From: an uncultured Rothia sp.
GTDB lineage: Bacteria > Actinomycetota > Actinomycetes > Actinomycetales > Micrococcaceae
Assembly (NCBI RefSeq): GCF_916715725.1
Contig: NZ_CAKAPD010000010.1
Span: 1-64,000 of the forward strand
Direction of reading: 5' to 3'
DNA: 64,000 bases
In this document: piece after piece, positions 9,270 to 20,658 of the stretch
How positions within the stretch are numbered: position 1 is the first letter of the stretch
How the letters are laid out: each line of letters opens with the position of its first letter
Notes under the pieces: model-generated
What the model was told of the DNA's origin: nothing
Databases searched by the model: none
Seen by the model: the letters and a program-made list of their open reading frames with translations, nothing else
Made by a program: the position numbers and the translations under genes

Positions 9270-9398
9270 CGTCCTTCAATCATGCCACGAATTAACGACG
9301 AAACCCGCCTCCGATTAACACTCGAAAGCGGGTTCTCACAACTATTCACACAGGTATTCATCCAGACGCGCACGCGAGGACGCGCATCAGGTGAAGTT

Positions 9399-9833
9399 TT
9401 ACTGCTCAGTCCACGGGTTGGAAGCTTCAACACCCCAGGCACGGTACACCTGCGCCTTAGAAGAAATCAGCTCCAAATCATAGGCGCTCGCGCTCGCCGC
9501 CATCAGACCCTCCAGGGCGGCGGTAGGCAACGGACCGGCATCATCACGACCCACGGCATGCATGCCGCGCGGCGTCTGACGACCAGCCCACTCGAGGCTC
9601 ACGCGCGCATCCACATTAATAACGTGGTCGCCAAAGCGCTCAAGAAGTTCGGTAATCCAGCGATCAGTTTCCGGGTAGGGGTACAGGCCCTTCAGCTCGC
9701 CAATGCTCAGCACAGAAATGTACATGTGCCGGAACGAGCGGCGGCGCAGAAAAGCGACCACGGCGGGGTCTGGATCCGCCTTGCGGATCTCCGCAAGAAC
9801 GTCGGAGTCCAGGAGCATACCGGAGAAATTCAT
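9399..9833 (-). CDS. PIN-domain protein, VapC-like toxin (divergent)
   Basis: A 144-aa PIN-fold ribonuclease candidate. The first acidic motif is LLDSDVLAEI (D9), the second is ISVLSIGEL (E46), and the C-terminal NPW is VapC-like. The third motif, normally D in PDALIAATA, is replaced by ALEGLMAASA (E108). The fourth (usually T-x-N-x-x-D-F) reads SSKAQVY, so one metal ligand appears missing. Either catalysis is weakened or other residues substitute. The gene starts 10 bases after a Phd-like antitoxin gene, giving the usual antitoxin-first order. Family call good; activity uncertain. Confidence 0.75.
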   Translation of the reverse strand: MNFSGMLLDSDVLAEIRKADPDPAVVAFLRRRSFRHMYISVLSIGELKGLYPYPETDRWITELLERFGDHVINVDARVSLEWAGRQTPRGMHAVGRDDAGPLPTAALEGLMAASASAYDLELISSKAQVYRAWGVEASNPWTEQ

Positions 9834-9843
9834 ACCCCTAATG

Positions 9844-10071
9844 CTACGCTACGCGCAGACCGGCGTACTCAATAGCGGGGATGCCCTCGGGGTTCGGCAG
9901 AAGAAGGAAGTTCAGGAACTCGTCGCGCTTAGAAGAAATGCGGGAGTAATCGTCAATGCTGACTGCGGTGTATCCGCCTCGCGCGGGGACAGCTGCGGCA
10001 CGCAGGCTTTCCTGGTAGGAGCGGGAGGGGTTCAGAGAGATTGCTGCTTCGGTTGCAGAGCCGTTGTACAT
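9844..10071 (-). CDS. Phd/YefM-like antitoxin
   Basis: A 75-aa protein starting at MYNGSATEAAIS. The middle (GGYTAVSIDDYSRI) matches the strand-helix element of Phd/YefM antitoxins, normally A-V-x-x-S-x-x-D-Y. The C-terminus (RDEFLNFLLLPNPEGI) matches their toxin-binding end. An in-frame upstream ATG at 10128 would add 19 residues with no Phd resemblance, so I use the internal start; no strong ribosome site marks either. It would neutralise the PIN protein encoded immediately downstream and probably autorepress the pair. The assignment rests on pattern similarity and gene order. Confidence 0.6.
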   Translation of the reverse strand: MYNGSATEAAISLNPSRSYQESLRAAAVPARGGYTAVSIDDYSRISSKRDEFLNFLLLPNPEGIPAIEYAGLRVA

Positions 10072-10130
10072 GTGACAACCTGCGCCGTGAGTGGCGCGAT
10101 CCTTTCGCGTTGCTCTTGTCTGTACCAATT

Positions 10131-10151
10131 ACCACCGGTTATTCCGGTGGT
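10131..10151. promoter_or_regulatory. Perfect inverted repeat upstream of the toxin-antitoxin pair
   Basis: ACCACCGG, five bases, CCGGTGGT, located 60 bases upstream of the antitoxin start. It is a plausible operator for autoregulation by the antitoxin or complex. No clear promoter hexamers were fixed around it. Confidence 0.5.
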
Positions 10152-10507
10152 GAATACAAACCGCTTCGTCATCCGAGCCACCCGTGAACATGGGGTTGGC
10201 GTTCGACCATAGTCGGAGCTTATCAGTCGAAACTCTTGAAGCTGGGTTTAGCTTACAGCATTTTCTCAAGTTAAGTAAAGCGTTTTTTGAAAGAGATTTA
10301 GATTATTAGTGTTTTTACTTGTGAGAGCGCTTTAAATGGGGTGAATTTTTGATACTGCGCGGAATATCTTATGTGAATACCGGTGTTTTTATGCGCTAAA
10401 AACTCCCCCACCACAAATATAAAATACACCCCAACCCACCGCTCAATAGTCACCCCGGCAACCAGCCCGGCAGTCAGTCCAACAGCCAGCCCGGCAGCCG
10501 CCAGCAA
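10152..10507. other. AT-rich intergenic region between toxin-antitoxin pair and SNF2 gene
   Basis: From about 10200 to 10430 the sequence becomes clearly AT-rich, unlike both flanks, with runs such as CGTTTTTTGA and a TATAAAATA box at about 10418. It probably holds promoters for the divergent genes. The 60 bases before the SNF2 start are GC-rich and repeat CCAGCCCGGCA. I see no gene here. Confidence 0.55.
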
Positions 10508-13500
10508 ATGACCAGCAACAAGGCGCATACCCGCACAATACGCGATAATGAGCTGGTGAGCGCCAACAACCCCTTCCCCGAAATTCCGGTTACCGTACCG
10601 CAGATCATTCGCCAGGTCGGCCACCGCACCTACCAGCGCGGCGTCGCCTACCAGCGCAACCGCGAAGTCATCCGCTACAGCTACGACGAAGACGAGCGAA
10701 CCCTCACCGGGCTCGTCAACGGAAGCACCATCATCCCCTACGAAGTGACCATTCGTTTCTTCCCCGCCGTCAGCGGCTCCGCAACCTTCACCGCCCGCTG
10801 CACCTGCCCCGTGCTCACCGACTGCAAGCACGCCGTAGCGCTCATGCTCACCGCGCTCGACCGCGCCTCCGTAGCGAAAAAGGCACTCAGCGAACACCCC
10901 AGACCGGTCGGCGTACCCGGTGCCGCGGCAAAGGAGGCGGCAGAGGCAAAGGGACCCGCAGATTCAAAGAGCGCGGACGTTGCGGAGGCGAAGAAGGCCG
11001 CCGACCCGCTCGCGGCACTGCGCGCCTCCGGTGCGCTCACCACCGCGGCGAACCTACCCGCACCCAATGCGGAGGCTGCCGAGCCCGAAAACCCCCAGGG
11101 AAGCTTTGCGCTCAACGAGCTAGGCGCCTCCCCGGGCCTGCAGGCAGAGGCATCCGCCACCAAAATCTCGGCATGGCGGCGCGACCTCTCCTCCGTTCTT
11201 TCCGCACGTCAGGACCTTGCGGGCATTGATTCGATGCGCGTGAGCGGCGCCCTGGATTTCTCGCTAAGCGTCTCCGGATCCTACGCGCGCGGCCGCAATA
11301 TGCCCGGAGCAACCCCCAGCATTAACCTGCTCGCCCGCCCGCTCATGGCGTCCAAAACCGGACGCTGGATCAAGGGCGGACTCAGCTGGGAAACCTTCGC
11401 CTCCAGCGTGGGCGGACCCGTCGGGCGGCACGAAATCTACCCCGAACACGAACGATTCTTCGCCGAACTCTACTCGATTGCCCGCCCCTGGCAGAACATG
11501 TACTCCTCGCACCGCGACTGGATCTCGATTAGCGCATCTGCCTCCACTCTGCTCTGGGATGTACTCGCCCGCGCGGAAGATATTGGCCTGCCTCTGCTCG
11601 TCAACGGTCGCGAGGTGAACTACGCCGTGCTGAGCCCCGCACAGGTGCGCCTGCACGCCGCCGCCGCAGAAGATACACCCGGAGAAGGCGCCGGCCTGCA
11701 GCTTCAAGCCGCGCTCAGCTGGGAAGGACGCGAAGGCGAATTACTGCGCCAGCTCTGGCTGCCCGCCGCGCACTGCCACCCCATCGGCACCCCGCGTACC
11801 GGCTTCTTTGCTCTGGGCGGGCTCGCTCAGCAGGAGTATGAGCAGGCGGCAAAGGCAGTGCACTGGAAGACCGTGCGTCCCGGCGCGCTGGATGAAGTGG
11901 GCCGCGAATCTTTCGTACACAAGGACGCGCGGGAGGTACCTGCTGAGCCACCTACCCCGACCATCAACCCGGCGCAGGGTGAACGGGTGCGCTACTCCCC
12001 CGCCGTACCCGAACTGCCCGAGGGCGTGGAGCTGGCGCTCATTCCCCTGGTTGAGCCGCTCGACGCCGCTTCTGAATCGCTCATTAGCGCCGGAACCGTG
12101 CATATTCCCGCCGCGGAACGCGCCACGTTCCAGAAGGAATACCTGCCCGCACTCAGCCGCTCCATTCCTTCGCTGACCCCCGATCCGGCGCTGGCGCTGC
12201 CGCGCGTGAAGCCGCCGCATCTGGTGCTTGACATCAGCTTTGACGAGCAGGTACGCCACGACGCGCAGCTGAGCTGGCATTGGGAGTACCCGCTGAGCCC
12301 CTTCGCGGAGGACAGTGCAGAGGAGGCGAGCGCACAGAATCCTGCGGCCCTCTCCGATGTGTACTCCCTGCCCGTTTTCGGCTACCCCGGTGAAGAGGGC
12401 GGCGAGGTTCGCGATGAGCGTTTTGAGGCGCGCGTACTGCGTTCGGTGCGCGCCATTCTTGCCGCCCACCCGGCGCTTTCCGGGCTGGAAGAGCGCCGCA
12501 TCGAAGGCTGGGAAACCCGCGAGCTGCTCAGCGCGATTCTGCCGAAACTTCGCCGTGTTTCCGCTGTTCAGGTGCGTTTTAACGGCACCCCGCCACAGTT
12601 CGTGGAGGCAACCGACGCGCTCATTGAAATCACCGTGAGCGAGGGCAATTCTCGCGACTGGTTCGGCCTGGGCATTGCGGTGAAGGTCAACAATTGGACC
12701 GTGCCGTTCGCACAGATTTTTGAGGCGCTCGACCGCGGGGCGGACCGTATTCTGCTCGGTAACGGCACCTATTTCTCGCTGCGTCGACCCGAGTTTAAGA
12801 CCCTGCGCACCCTCATTGCGGAGGCTCGCGAACTCGACGATGCGGGCGGTGAGCTGCGCATTAACCGTCACCAGGCGGGGCTGTTCTCTGAGCTGGAGTC
12901 GCTGGCGGCGAGCGTGCATACGACCGCACGCTGGGATGCTCAGGTGCGTTCGCTGCTGGAGCTAGTTGAGGGCCTGGAGGATACCGAAGAGAGCACCGAA
13001 AAGGGTGCTGAAAAAGCATCTGACAAGGGTGCTCATGGTTCCCCCGCGCCGCAGAAGGCTTCCCGTCGGGTGATTGCTCAGCGCCCGGTACCCGCCGGTC
13101 TGCAGGCGACCCTGCGCCCCTACCAGGTGGAGGGTTTCCAGTGGCTGTCGTTCTTGTATGAGCAGCGGCTGGGCGGTATTCTCGCTGACGATATGGGTCT
13201 GGGTAAGACCGTGCAGGCTCTCGCCCTGCTCGCCCACGCGATCGAGGAGCATCGTGCCGCCTCCGAGCGTGCTGCCTCCGAACGTACCGCCTCCGAACAT
13301 ACTGCCGGGCGCGGTGAGAGCGTCGAGCCGTTCGCGCCCTTCCTCGTGGTTGCGCCGACCTCCGTAATCGCCAACTGGGCGGCAGAGGCTGAGCGATTCC
13401 TACCCGAGGCGAAGGTCGTGACCATCACCGAAACCACCGCCGGTAAGACCCCGCTGGCTGAGCGCATCGCGGGGGCTCACCTGGTGCTGACCAGCTACAC

Positions 13501-14653
13501 GCTGCTGCGCATGGACGAGGACGCGTACACCGACTACGCCCGCACGCTGGGCTGCACCGTTGACGAATCCACGGGCGAACTCTCTGCCCCCGAAGGCTGG
13601 GGTGCGCTCCTGCTGGACGAGGCGCAATTCGTCAAAAACACCGGCACCCGCGCCTGGTCCATCGCCCGCGCGATGCCCGCCCGCACCAAGATCGCGATGA
13701 CCGGCACGCCCATTGAGAACAACCTCATGGAGCTGTGGGCACTGCTAGCAATTGTGGCGGACGGTCTGTTCCCTTCCGCCCGCGCGTTCCGTGACCTGTA
13801 CGCTCGCCCGGCGGAGTCCGGTGAGGACCCGGCGCACGCCGCGGCGACGGCTGCTCGTCTGCGCCGGCGCATCCGCCCCCTCATGCTGCGCCGCACCAAG
13901 GAGCTGGTGGCAGCGGAGCTTCCGGCGAAGAACGATACGCGCGTGAACCTGCCGCTGGCTGCCGGTCACCGCCGCATCTATGACACGCATCTGCAGCGTG
14001 AACGCCAGAAGGTGCTGGGTCTGCTGGAGGACATGGACAAGAACCGGTTCACGATCTTCCAGTCGCTGACCCTGCTGCGCCGTCTAGCGCTTGATGCCGC
14101 GCTGATTGACCCGGAAGCCTACGCCGGGGTGTCCTCGGTCAAGCGCGACTACCTGGTTCAGCAGTTACCCGACCTACTCGAGAAGGGCCACCGCGTGCTG
14201 GTGTTCAGCCAGTTCACCGGCTACCTCAAGAGCATTTCGGCGCGCCTGGCGGAGGAGGGCATCGGTCACCTGTACCTGGATGGTTCGACCCGCAACCGTG
14301 CCGAGGTCATCGAAGCGTTCACGAGCGGTCAGGAGCCGGTGTTCCTCATTTCGCTCAAGGCTGGCGGTTTCGGTCTGAACCTGACCGAGGCGGACCACGT
14401 GTTCATCATGGATCCGTGGTGGAACCCCGCCGCCGAGCAGCAGGCGGTGGACCGTATTCACCGCATCGGCCAGGACAAGGAGGTGCACGTCTACCGCCTG
14501 GTCGCTGAGGGCACGATTGAGGAGAAGGTCATGCAGCTCAAGGAGTCGAAGGCCGCGCTCTTCGATGCGGTGGTCGGTGAGGGCGAGTTCGCCTCCGCGG
14601 CGGTGACGGCTGAGGATGTGCGTGAGCTCTTTGCGCCGGCTGTCGAGCGATAG
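10508..14653 (+). CDS. SWIM zinc-finger SNF2-family DEAD/DEAH helicase
   Basis: A 1381-aa Swi2/Snf2 ATPase expected to translocate on double-stranded DNA. A SWIM-type zinc finger is near the N-terminus (C98, C100, C106, H108 in CTCPVLTDCKH). A long acidic, variable middle follows, then the RecA-like helicase core. Its motifs are ILADDMGLGKT (motif I, about residue 890), LLLDEAQFVKN (motif II, about 1035), a helicase-C domain with SLKAGGFGLNLTEA, and QAVDRIHRIGQ (motif VI, about 1315). This layout matches bacterial RapA-like/HepA-type SWIM-SNF2 proteins of general genome maintenance or defence. No ribosome site precedes the ATG, so the true start may lie a little downstream. Catalytic motifs are intact. 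Confidence 0.92.
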   Translation: MTSNKAHTRTIRDNELVSANNPFPEIPVTVPQIIRQVGHRTYQRGVAYQRNREVIRYSYDEDERTLTGLVNGSTIIPYEVTIRFFPAVSGSATFTARCTCPVLTDCKHAVALMLTALDRASVAKKALSEHPRPVGVPGAAAKEAAEAKGPADSKSADVAEAKKAADPLAALRASGALTTAANLPAPNAEAAEPENPQGSFALNELGASPGLQAEASATKISAWRRDLSSVLSARQDLAGIDSMRVSGALDFSLSVSGSYARGRNMPGATPSINLLARPLMASKTGRWIKGGLSWETFASSVGGPVGRHEIYPEHERFFAELYSIARPWQNMYSSHRDWISISASASTLLWDVLARAEDIGLPLLVNGREVNYAVLSPAQVRLHAAAAEDTPGEGAGLQLQAALSWEGREGELLRQLWLPAAHCHPIGTPRTGFFALGGLAQQEYEQAAKAVHWKTVRPGALDEVGRESFVHKDAREVPAEPPTPTINPAQGERVRYSPAVPELPEGVELALIPLVEPLDAASESLISAGTVHIPAAERATFQKEYLPALSRSIPSLTPDPALALPRVKPPHLVLDISFDEQVRHDAQLSWHWEYPLSPFAEDSAEEASAQNPAALSDVYSLPVFGYPGEEGGEVRDERFEARVLRSVRAILAAHPALSGLEERRIEGWETRELLSAILPKLRRVSAVQVRFNGTPPQFVEATDALIEITVSEGNSRDWFGLGIAVKVNNWTVPFAQIFEALDRGADRILLGNGTYFSLRRPEFKTLRTLIAEARELDDAGGELRINRHQAGLFSELESLAASVHTTARWDAQVRSLLELVEGLEDTEESTEKGAEKASDKGAHGSPAPQKASRRVIAQRPVPAGLQATLRPYQVEGFQWLSFLYEQRLGGILADDMGLGKTVQALALLAHAIEEHRAASERAASERTASEHTAGRGESVEPFAPFLVVAPTSVIANWAAEAERFLPEAKVVTITETTAGKTPLAERIAGAHLVLTSYTLLRMDEDAYTDYARTLGCTVDESTGELSAPEGWGALLLDEAQFVKNTGTRAWSIARAMPARTKIAMTGTPIENNLMELWALLAIVADGLFPSARAFRDLYARPAESGEDPAHAAATAARLRRRIRPLMLRRTKELVAAELPAKNDTRVNLPLAAGHRRIYDTHLQRERQKVLGLLEDMDKNRFTIFQSLTLLRRLALDAALIDPEAYAGVSSVKRDYLVQQLPDLLEKGHRVLVFSQFTGYLKSISARLAEEGIGHLYLDGSTRNRAEVIEAFTSGQEPVFLISLKAGGFGLNLTEADHVFIMDPWWNPAAEQQAVDRIHRIGQDKEVHVYRLVAEGTIEEKVMQLKESKAALFDAVVGEGEFASAAVTAEDVRELFAPAVER

Positions 14654-14696
14654 CCGCTCTCCAATCTGAGCGGTAGCCGCCCTCCAGCCTGAGCGG
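14651..14696 (+). repeat. Tandem 23-bp repeat beginning at the SNF2 stop codon
   Basis: TAGCCGCTCTCC... and TAGCCGCCCTCC... units of 23 bp abut directly, and a degraded third unit follows. The first TAG is the stop codon of the helicase gene. The rest of the gap to 14872 shows no gene and no convincing terminator. Confidence 0.65.
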
Positions 14697-14872
14697 CAGC
14701 CTTCGAGTCTGGCGCTATTTCTGGCGCCCGTCATTTTTCGTCACGTGGTTACGCCTCGGGCTAGATTCACGTCCGATTCCGCTGTGGCTCTTCTCAACGG
14801 GGGCTCTGAGGCGTAGCCTTGTAGGACTGCTTACGGAGGCGCCGCCTCCCCATAGATTCCATAAGGAGCATC

Positions 14873-15709
14873 ATGAGCTACAACGTACCCAACGTAAAGT
14901 TCAACGACGGCCGATCCATTCCGCAGCTGGGCTACGGCGTGTGGCAGGTTGAGGACGAGGTCGCCGAGAAGGTTGTGGGCACCGCGCTGGAGATTGGCTA
15001 CCGCCACATCGACACCGCCGCTATCTACGGCAACGAGGCGGGCGTGGGCCGCGCTATCGCTAACTCCGACGTGGCTCGCGAGGACATCTTCCTCACCACT
15101 AAGCTGTGGAACTCTGACCAGGGTTACGAGAGCGCGTTTGAGGCGTTCGAGGCTTCCCTGGAGAAGCTGGGTACCGACTACGTTGACCTGTACCTGATTC
15201 ACTGGGCTAAGCCGCAGCAGGGCCTGTACCTGGATTCCTGGCGTGCGCTGATTGAGCTGCAGAAGCAGGGTAAGGTCCGTTCGATTGGTGTTTCGAACTT
15301 CCCCGAGGAGCAGCTGCGCGAGATTATCGAGGAGACCGGCGTGGTTCCGGTCATCCACCAGATTGAGCTGCACCCCTACTTCTCGCAGGAGGCGCTGCGC
15401 GCCGTTCACGCCGAGTACGGCATCGCGACTCAGGCGTGGAGCCCGCTGGGCAACGGTAGCGATCTGCTGCAGAACCCCGTGCTGGCTGAGATTGCGGAGC
15501 GCCACGGCGCAGCCCCCGCACAGGTCGTGTTGGCGTGGCACCTGGCTAAGGGCACCGTGGCTATCCCGAAGTCCGTGACCCCCTCCCGTATTGAGGAGAA
15601 CCTGGCGTCGGTGAACGTGAACCTGACCGCTGAGGACATCGCGGCTGTGGATGCGCTGTCCACCCCCGAGGGTCGTATTGGCGCTGACCCGGCGAATATT
15701 GACTTCTAA
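14873..15709 (+). CDS. Aldo/keto reductase (2,5-diketo-D-gluconate reductase-like)
   Basis: A 278-aa NADPH-dependent cytosolic oxidoreductase with the (beta/alpha)8 AKR fold. The catalytic tetrad is complete: D47 and Y52 in HIDTAAIYGNE, K77 in TTKLWNSD and H110 in YLIHW. The NADPH-binding IPKSVTPSRIEEN signature is present near the C-terminus. This matches the AKR5 group (prokaryotic DkgA/DkgB-like and YvgN-like reductases), but the substrate cannot be read from sequence. AAGGAG six bases before the ATG sets the start. It stands alone, followed by a strong hairpin shared with the convergent Tex gene. Confidence 0.93.
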   Translation: MSYNVPNVKFNDGRSIPQLGYGVWQVEDEVAEKVVGTALEIGYRHIDTAAIYGNEAGVGRAIANSDVAREDIFLTTKLWNSDQGYESAFEAFEASLEKLGTDYVDLYLIHWAKPQQGLYLDSWRALIELQKQGKVRSIGVSNFPEEQLREIIEETGVVPVIHQIELHPYFSQEALRAVHAEYGIATQAWSPLGNGSDLLQNPVLAEIAERHGAAPAQVVLAWHLAKGTVAIPKSVTPSRIEENLASVNVNLTAEDIAAVDALSTPEGRIGADPANIDF

Positions 15710-15747
15710 GGTGTAGCTCGGGCGTATAGCTCGATACACACCTAAAT

Positions 15748-15787
15748 AAAGCCCCGACAGGCACAGATAGTGCTTGTCGGGGCTTTT
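15748..15787 (+). terminator. Strong bidirectional terminator between AKR and tex
   Basis: AAAGCCCCGACAGGCAC pairs with its complement around AGATA, ending in GGGGCTTTTGTG. The A-tract on the left also gives a U-tract on the opposite strand, so it can serve both convergent genes. Confidence 0.88.
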
Positions 15788-15878
15788 GTGCACTCTTGCG
15801 GAAGCTGAATTTTTAGCGAACGCTCATTCTTGGATTGCCCAATAAGTCGGCGAGCGCTCTGTATCTAGCTCTCGCCCG

Positions 15879-18428
<2,550 letters not shown>

Positions 18429-18840
18429 CCTTCCAGTTTCGCATATTTCGCCGCGGCTCACGGGTTGAGCGGTGATGCTGAGGGTAGAGTCAGTGCGGGG
18501 CGTATTGCGCTCCCCTGTGCGGGTGCGGGTGAGCGTATTTTTCCACCGCATTTTCTAGTGCAGAATACGGCTCTTTGTTCATATTTTGCCCTGTGGGTTC
18601 GCTAAACGCTGTCATCTTTACGTAAGAAACCGTGTTGAGGGTGCACGTATTTGAATAGTGGTAAGTTTGAGCGATAAATTTAGATAAAAGAGCATATTTT
18701 TTGAAAAAATATCTTTTATTCGTGCAGATAAGGGGTGGCATCACACCACGCAAACGCCCTTATCTGCGTACACACATTCAGGGTTTCGGCGGCACGGTGC
18801 GACAAGGTGCCGCCACATCCCGCAGATGAAAGAGGGACCC
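18429..18840. other. Divergent intergenic region with two large hairpins
   Basis: This 412-base region between tex and the gene at 18841 turns AT-rich from about 18600. It holds an A/T hairpin at about 18683-18722 (ATATTTTTT against AAAAAATAT). A second, GC/AT-mixed nested palindrome follows at 18724-18767: the outer arms are GCAGATAAGGG/CCCTTATCTGC and the inner arms GTGG/CCAC. The second lies about 70 bases upstream of the downstream gene and may be a structured leader or an operator. No gene is seen. Confidence 0.6.
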
Positions 18841-20466
18841 ATGCGCGAACAAGCCGCGCTATCAAACGCTCCGGAGGGCTACTTAGATTTTCACGACGAG
18901 TACGCAGAACTTATCGCTGAACTCGCCGCGCTGGGGTTCACCCCTAGCCAGGTTCTCCGCCGCCTCAACTTTCTGTACCCGCACATCAACAAGAAGCATC
19001 TGAACTATGCGCTGAACTCCGGTATCTGGCAGTTTGGTCCGGTCACGGCAGAGGCCCCGAGCTACACGGTGCTCGCCTGCGGCCTCTGGTATGTTTTCGC
19101 GGAAGCCTACGATCTGCCCCCGGAGCCCGAGTACACGGCGCTGATTCTTGATTGCGATATTATCCACGACCTGCCGCCCGCGTTGGAGGCGCGCCACTTC
19201 AGCAGCGAAGACATCGCCCACATTCTGGCGAAGATTGGTGCAACGCTCAAGTACCTTGCCGCGCACCCTTACTCCCAGCTGGACGAAGAGGCGTACGCGC
19301 AGACCCTCGAGGACATCCGGCAACGCGGCGTGAAAGAAATCGGCACCGAGGGCGGTAGCCTCTACACCCTGCTTGCCTCAAGCATGGAGGGCGAATCGGC
19401 GTGGCCGGCACCGGTTCAGACCGCGAACGATTACCTCGGTGACGGCAACTGGTCCTTGGGTATGCTCCGCACCGGCATTTACCCGGCGGAGGCGCTCGAA
19501 AACGAGTGGTACATTGACGCCGCGGCGGTACCCGAGGATTTTGCGCCGAAGACTCTGAGCCTGTTTTTGAGCTATTGTGCCCGCTACGACCGCGAGCCGA
19601 CGGCGCTGAACTACGGCTACTGGTCTACCATTCCCACGCTCATTGAGCAGGTGCCGCCGCTGGGTGCGGTACGCGCCAAGTTCGGTTCCTGGCAGGCGAC
19701 CCTGCATCGCGGACGCGCACAGATTGCCCGCGAGTTGCGCCTGTGGACCAGGAATGAAGCAAACGCAGCTGCTGAGGCGAGTGCCGCTGAAGCAAGTGCC
19801 GCTGAGGAGCTTGAGCTCCTCGACGCTGAGCTCACTAGCGCTGAGCTGACTAGCGCTGAGCTGTCTAACACAGAGCTCACCGAGGCAGAACTAGCAGAGC
19901 TGGATACCCCCGACAATTCCCCCGCGGACAACTCCCCCGCGGACGCTCCCGCAGAGCCGGCAGAACCCACAGAGCCCGCGCGTCTGAGCGCCCGCGAACT
20001 CACCGAGCAGGGCATCGGCGTGGTGCAGACCGCCCACACCGACCTGGCGGCGTACCATCGCACCCAGTGGGAGCAGACGGTGGATGTCTTCGGCGAACGC
20101 CTCGCGCAGCTTGCTTGGAACCGCCGCCTGAGCACCTACTACTTCTTCGACGGCGCCTGCTTGGAAGACGCCGACCCGACCCCCGTGGTGACGGTCTTCC
20201 GCTCTCCCACCGGCTTTCTCTGCGAGCTCGAACCCACCGCCGAGGCGCTACCCGCCTTCGACCCGGAGTTCCTGCAGGAGCACGGCTGGAGGCACCCGGT
20301 ACCGGTGCATGCGCTGTGGAATCTGCACGCGCTCGACCCGCTGGAGGTTGCTGCCGCCGTCATCGAGGCGATGCGTTCCGGTTGCGGTTGTGAACGCTGG
20401 GATTTCTACCGCACCGATGATGACAACGACCCGCTCGCTGAAGAGGCTGAGACGGCGTCCGTCTAA
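18841..20466 (+). CDS. Unrecognised actinobacterial protein with FGSW helical motif
   Basis: 541 aa, soluble, mostly acidic. I start at MREQAALSN because GAGGG lies five bases upstream; an ATG five codons earlier has no ribosome site. The part around residues 240-305 (FLSYCARYDREPT...GAVRAKFGSWQATLHRGR) resembles the short helical repeats found beside HNH nucleases, whose hallmark is R-x-x-FGSW-x-x-A-L; no nuclease domain is present. A linker at about 310-375 is Ala/Glu-rich and includes six A-E-L/T-E-L pentads (SAELT, NTELT), then PADNS/PAEPTEP. The C-terminal ~150 residues are globular (WRHPVPVHALWNLHALDP, SGCGCERWDF). Possibly a DNA-binding or regulatory protein; function unknown. Confidence 0.7.
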   Translation: MREQAALSNAPEGYLDFHDEYAELIAELAALGFTPSQVLRRLNFLYPHINKKHLNYALNSGIWQFGPVTAEAPSYTVLACGLWYVFAEAYDLPPEPEYTALILDCDIIHDLPPALEARHFSSEDIAHILAKIGATLKYLAAHPYSQLDEEAYAQTLEDIRQRGVKEIGTEGGSLYTLLASSMEGESAWPAPVQTANDYLGDGNWSLGMLRTGIYPAEALENEWYIDAAAVPEDFAPKTLSLFLSYCARYDREPTALNYGYWSTIPTLIEQVPPLGAVRAKFGSWQATLHRGRAQIARELRLWTRNEANAAAEASAAEASAAEELELLDAELTSAELTSAELSNTELTEAELAELDTPDNSPADNSPADAPAEPAEPTEPARLSARELTEQGIGVVQTAHTDLAAYHRTQWEQTVDVFGERLAQLAWNRRLSTYYFFDGACLEDADPTPVVTVFRSPTGFLCELEPTAEALPAFDPEFLQEHGWRHPVPVHALWNLHALDPLEVAAAVIEAMRSGCGCERWDFYRTDDDNDPLAEEAETASV

Positions 20467-20533
20467 GCAGCCGTCTAAGTATCCGTCTAAGCTCGCACTC
20501 CCGCGAGCCTCTCGGGCTCATCTTGAGAGAGCG

Positions 20534-20580
20534 AAAGCCCGCGTCCCCACTCCCGATAAGGAGTAGGTGACGCGGGCTTT
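20534..20580 (+). terminator. Terminator hairpin after the 18841 gene
   Basis: AAAGCCCGCGTC pairs with GACGCGGGCTTT, with an inner CTCC/GGAG arm. It lies between convergent genes and can work in both directions. Confidence 0.82.
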
Positions 20581-20658
20581 ATGCATGCGCTGGTAGCCGG
20601 TACCGATAGCCGGCGTGGCTGAGCGTGGTTACCTAGCCTGATTACCTAGCCTAGTTGC

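Noticed and set aside
18429..18551. Upstream ATG of tex as the true start
   Set aside because: It would add 41 Arg/Thr-rich residues unrelated to the Tex N-terminus; MSEHPLPSS at 18428 with GGAAGG is more credible.
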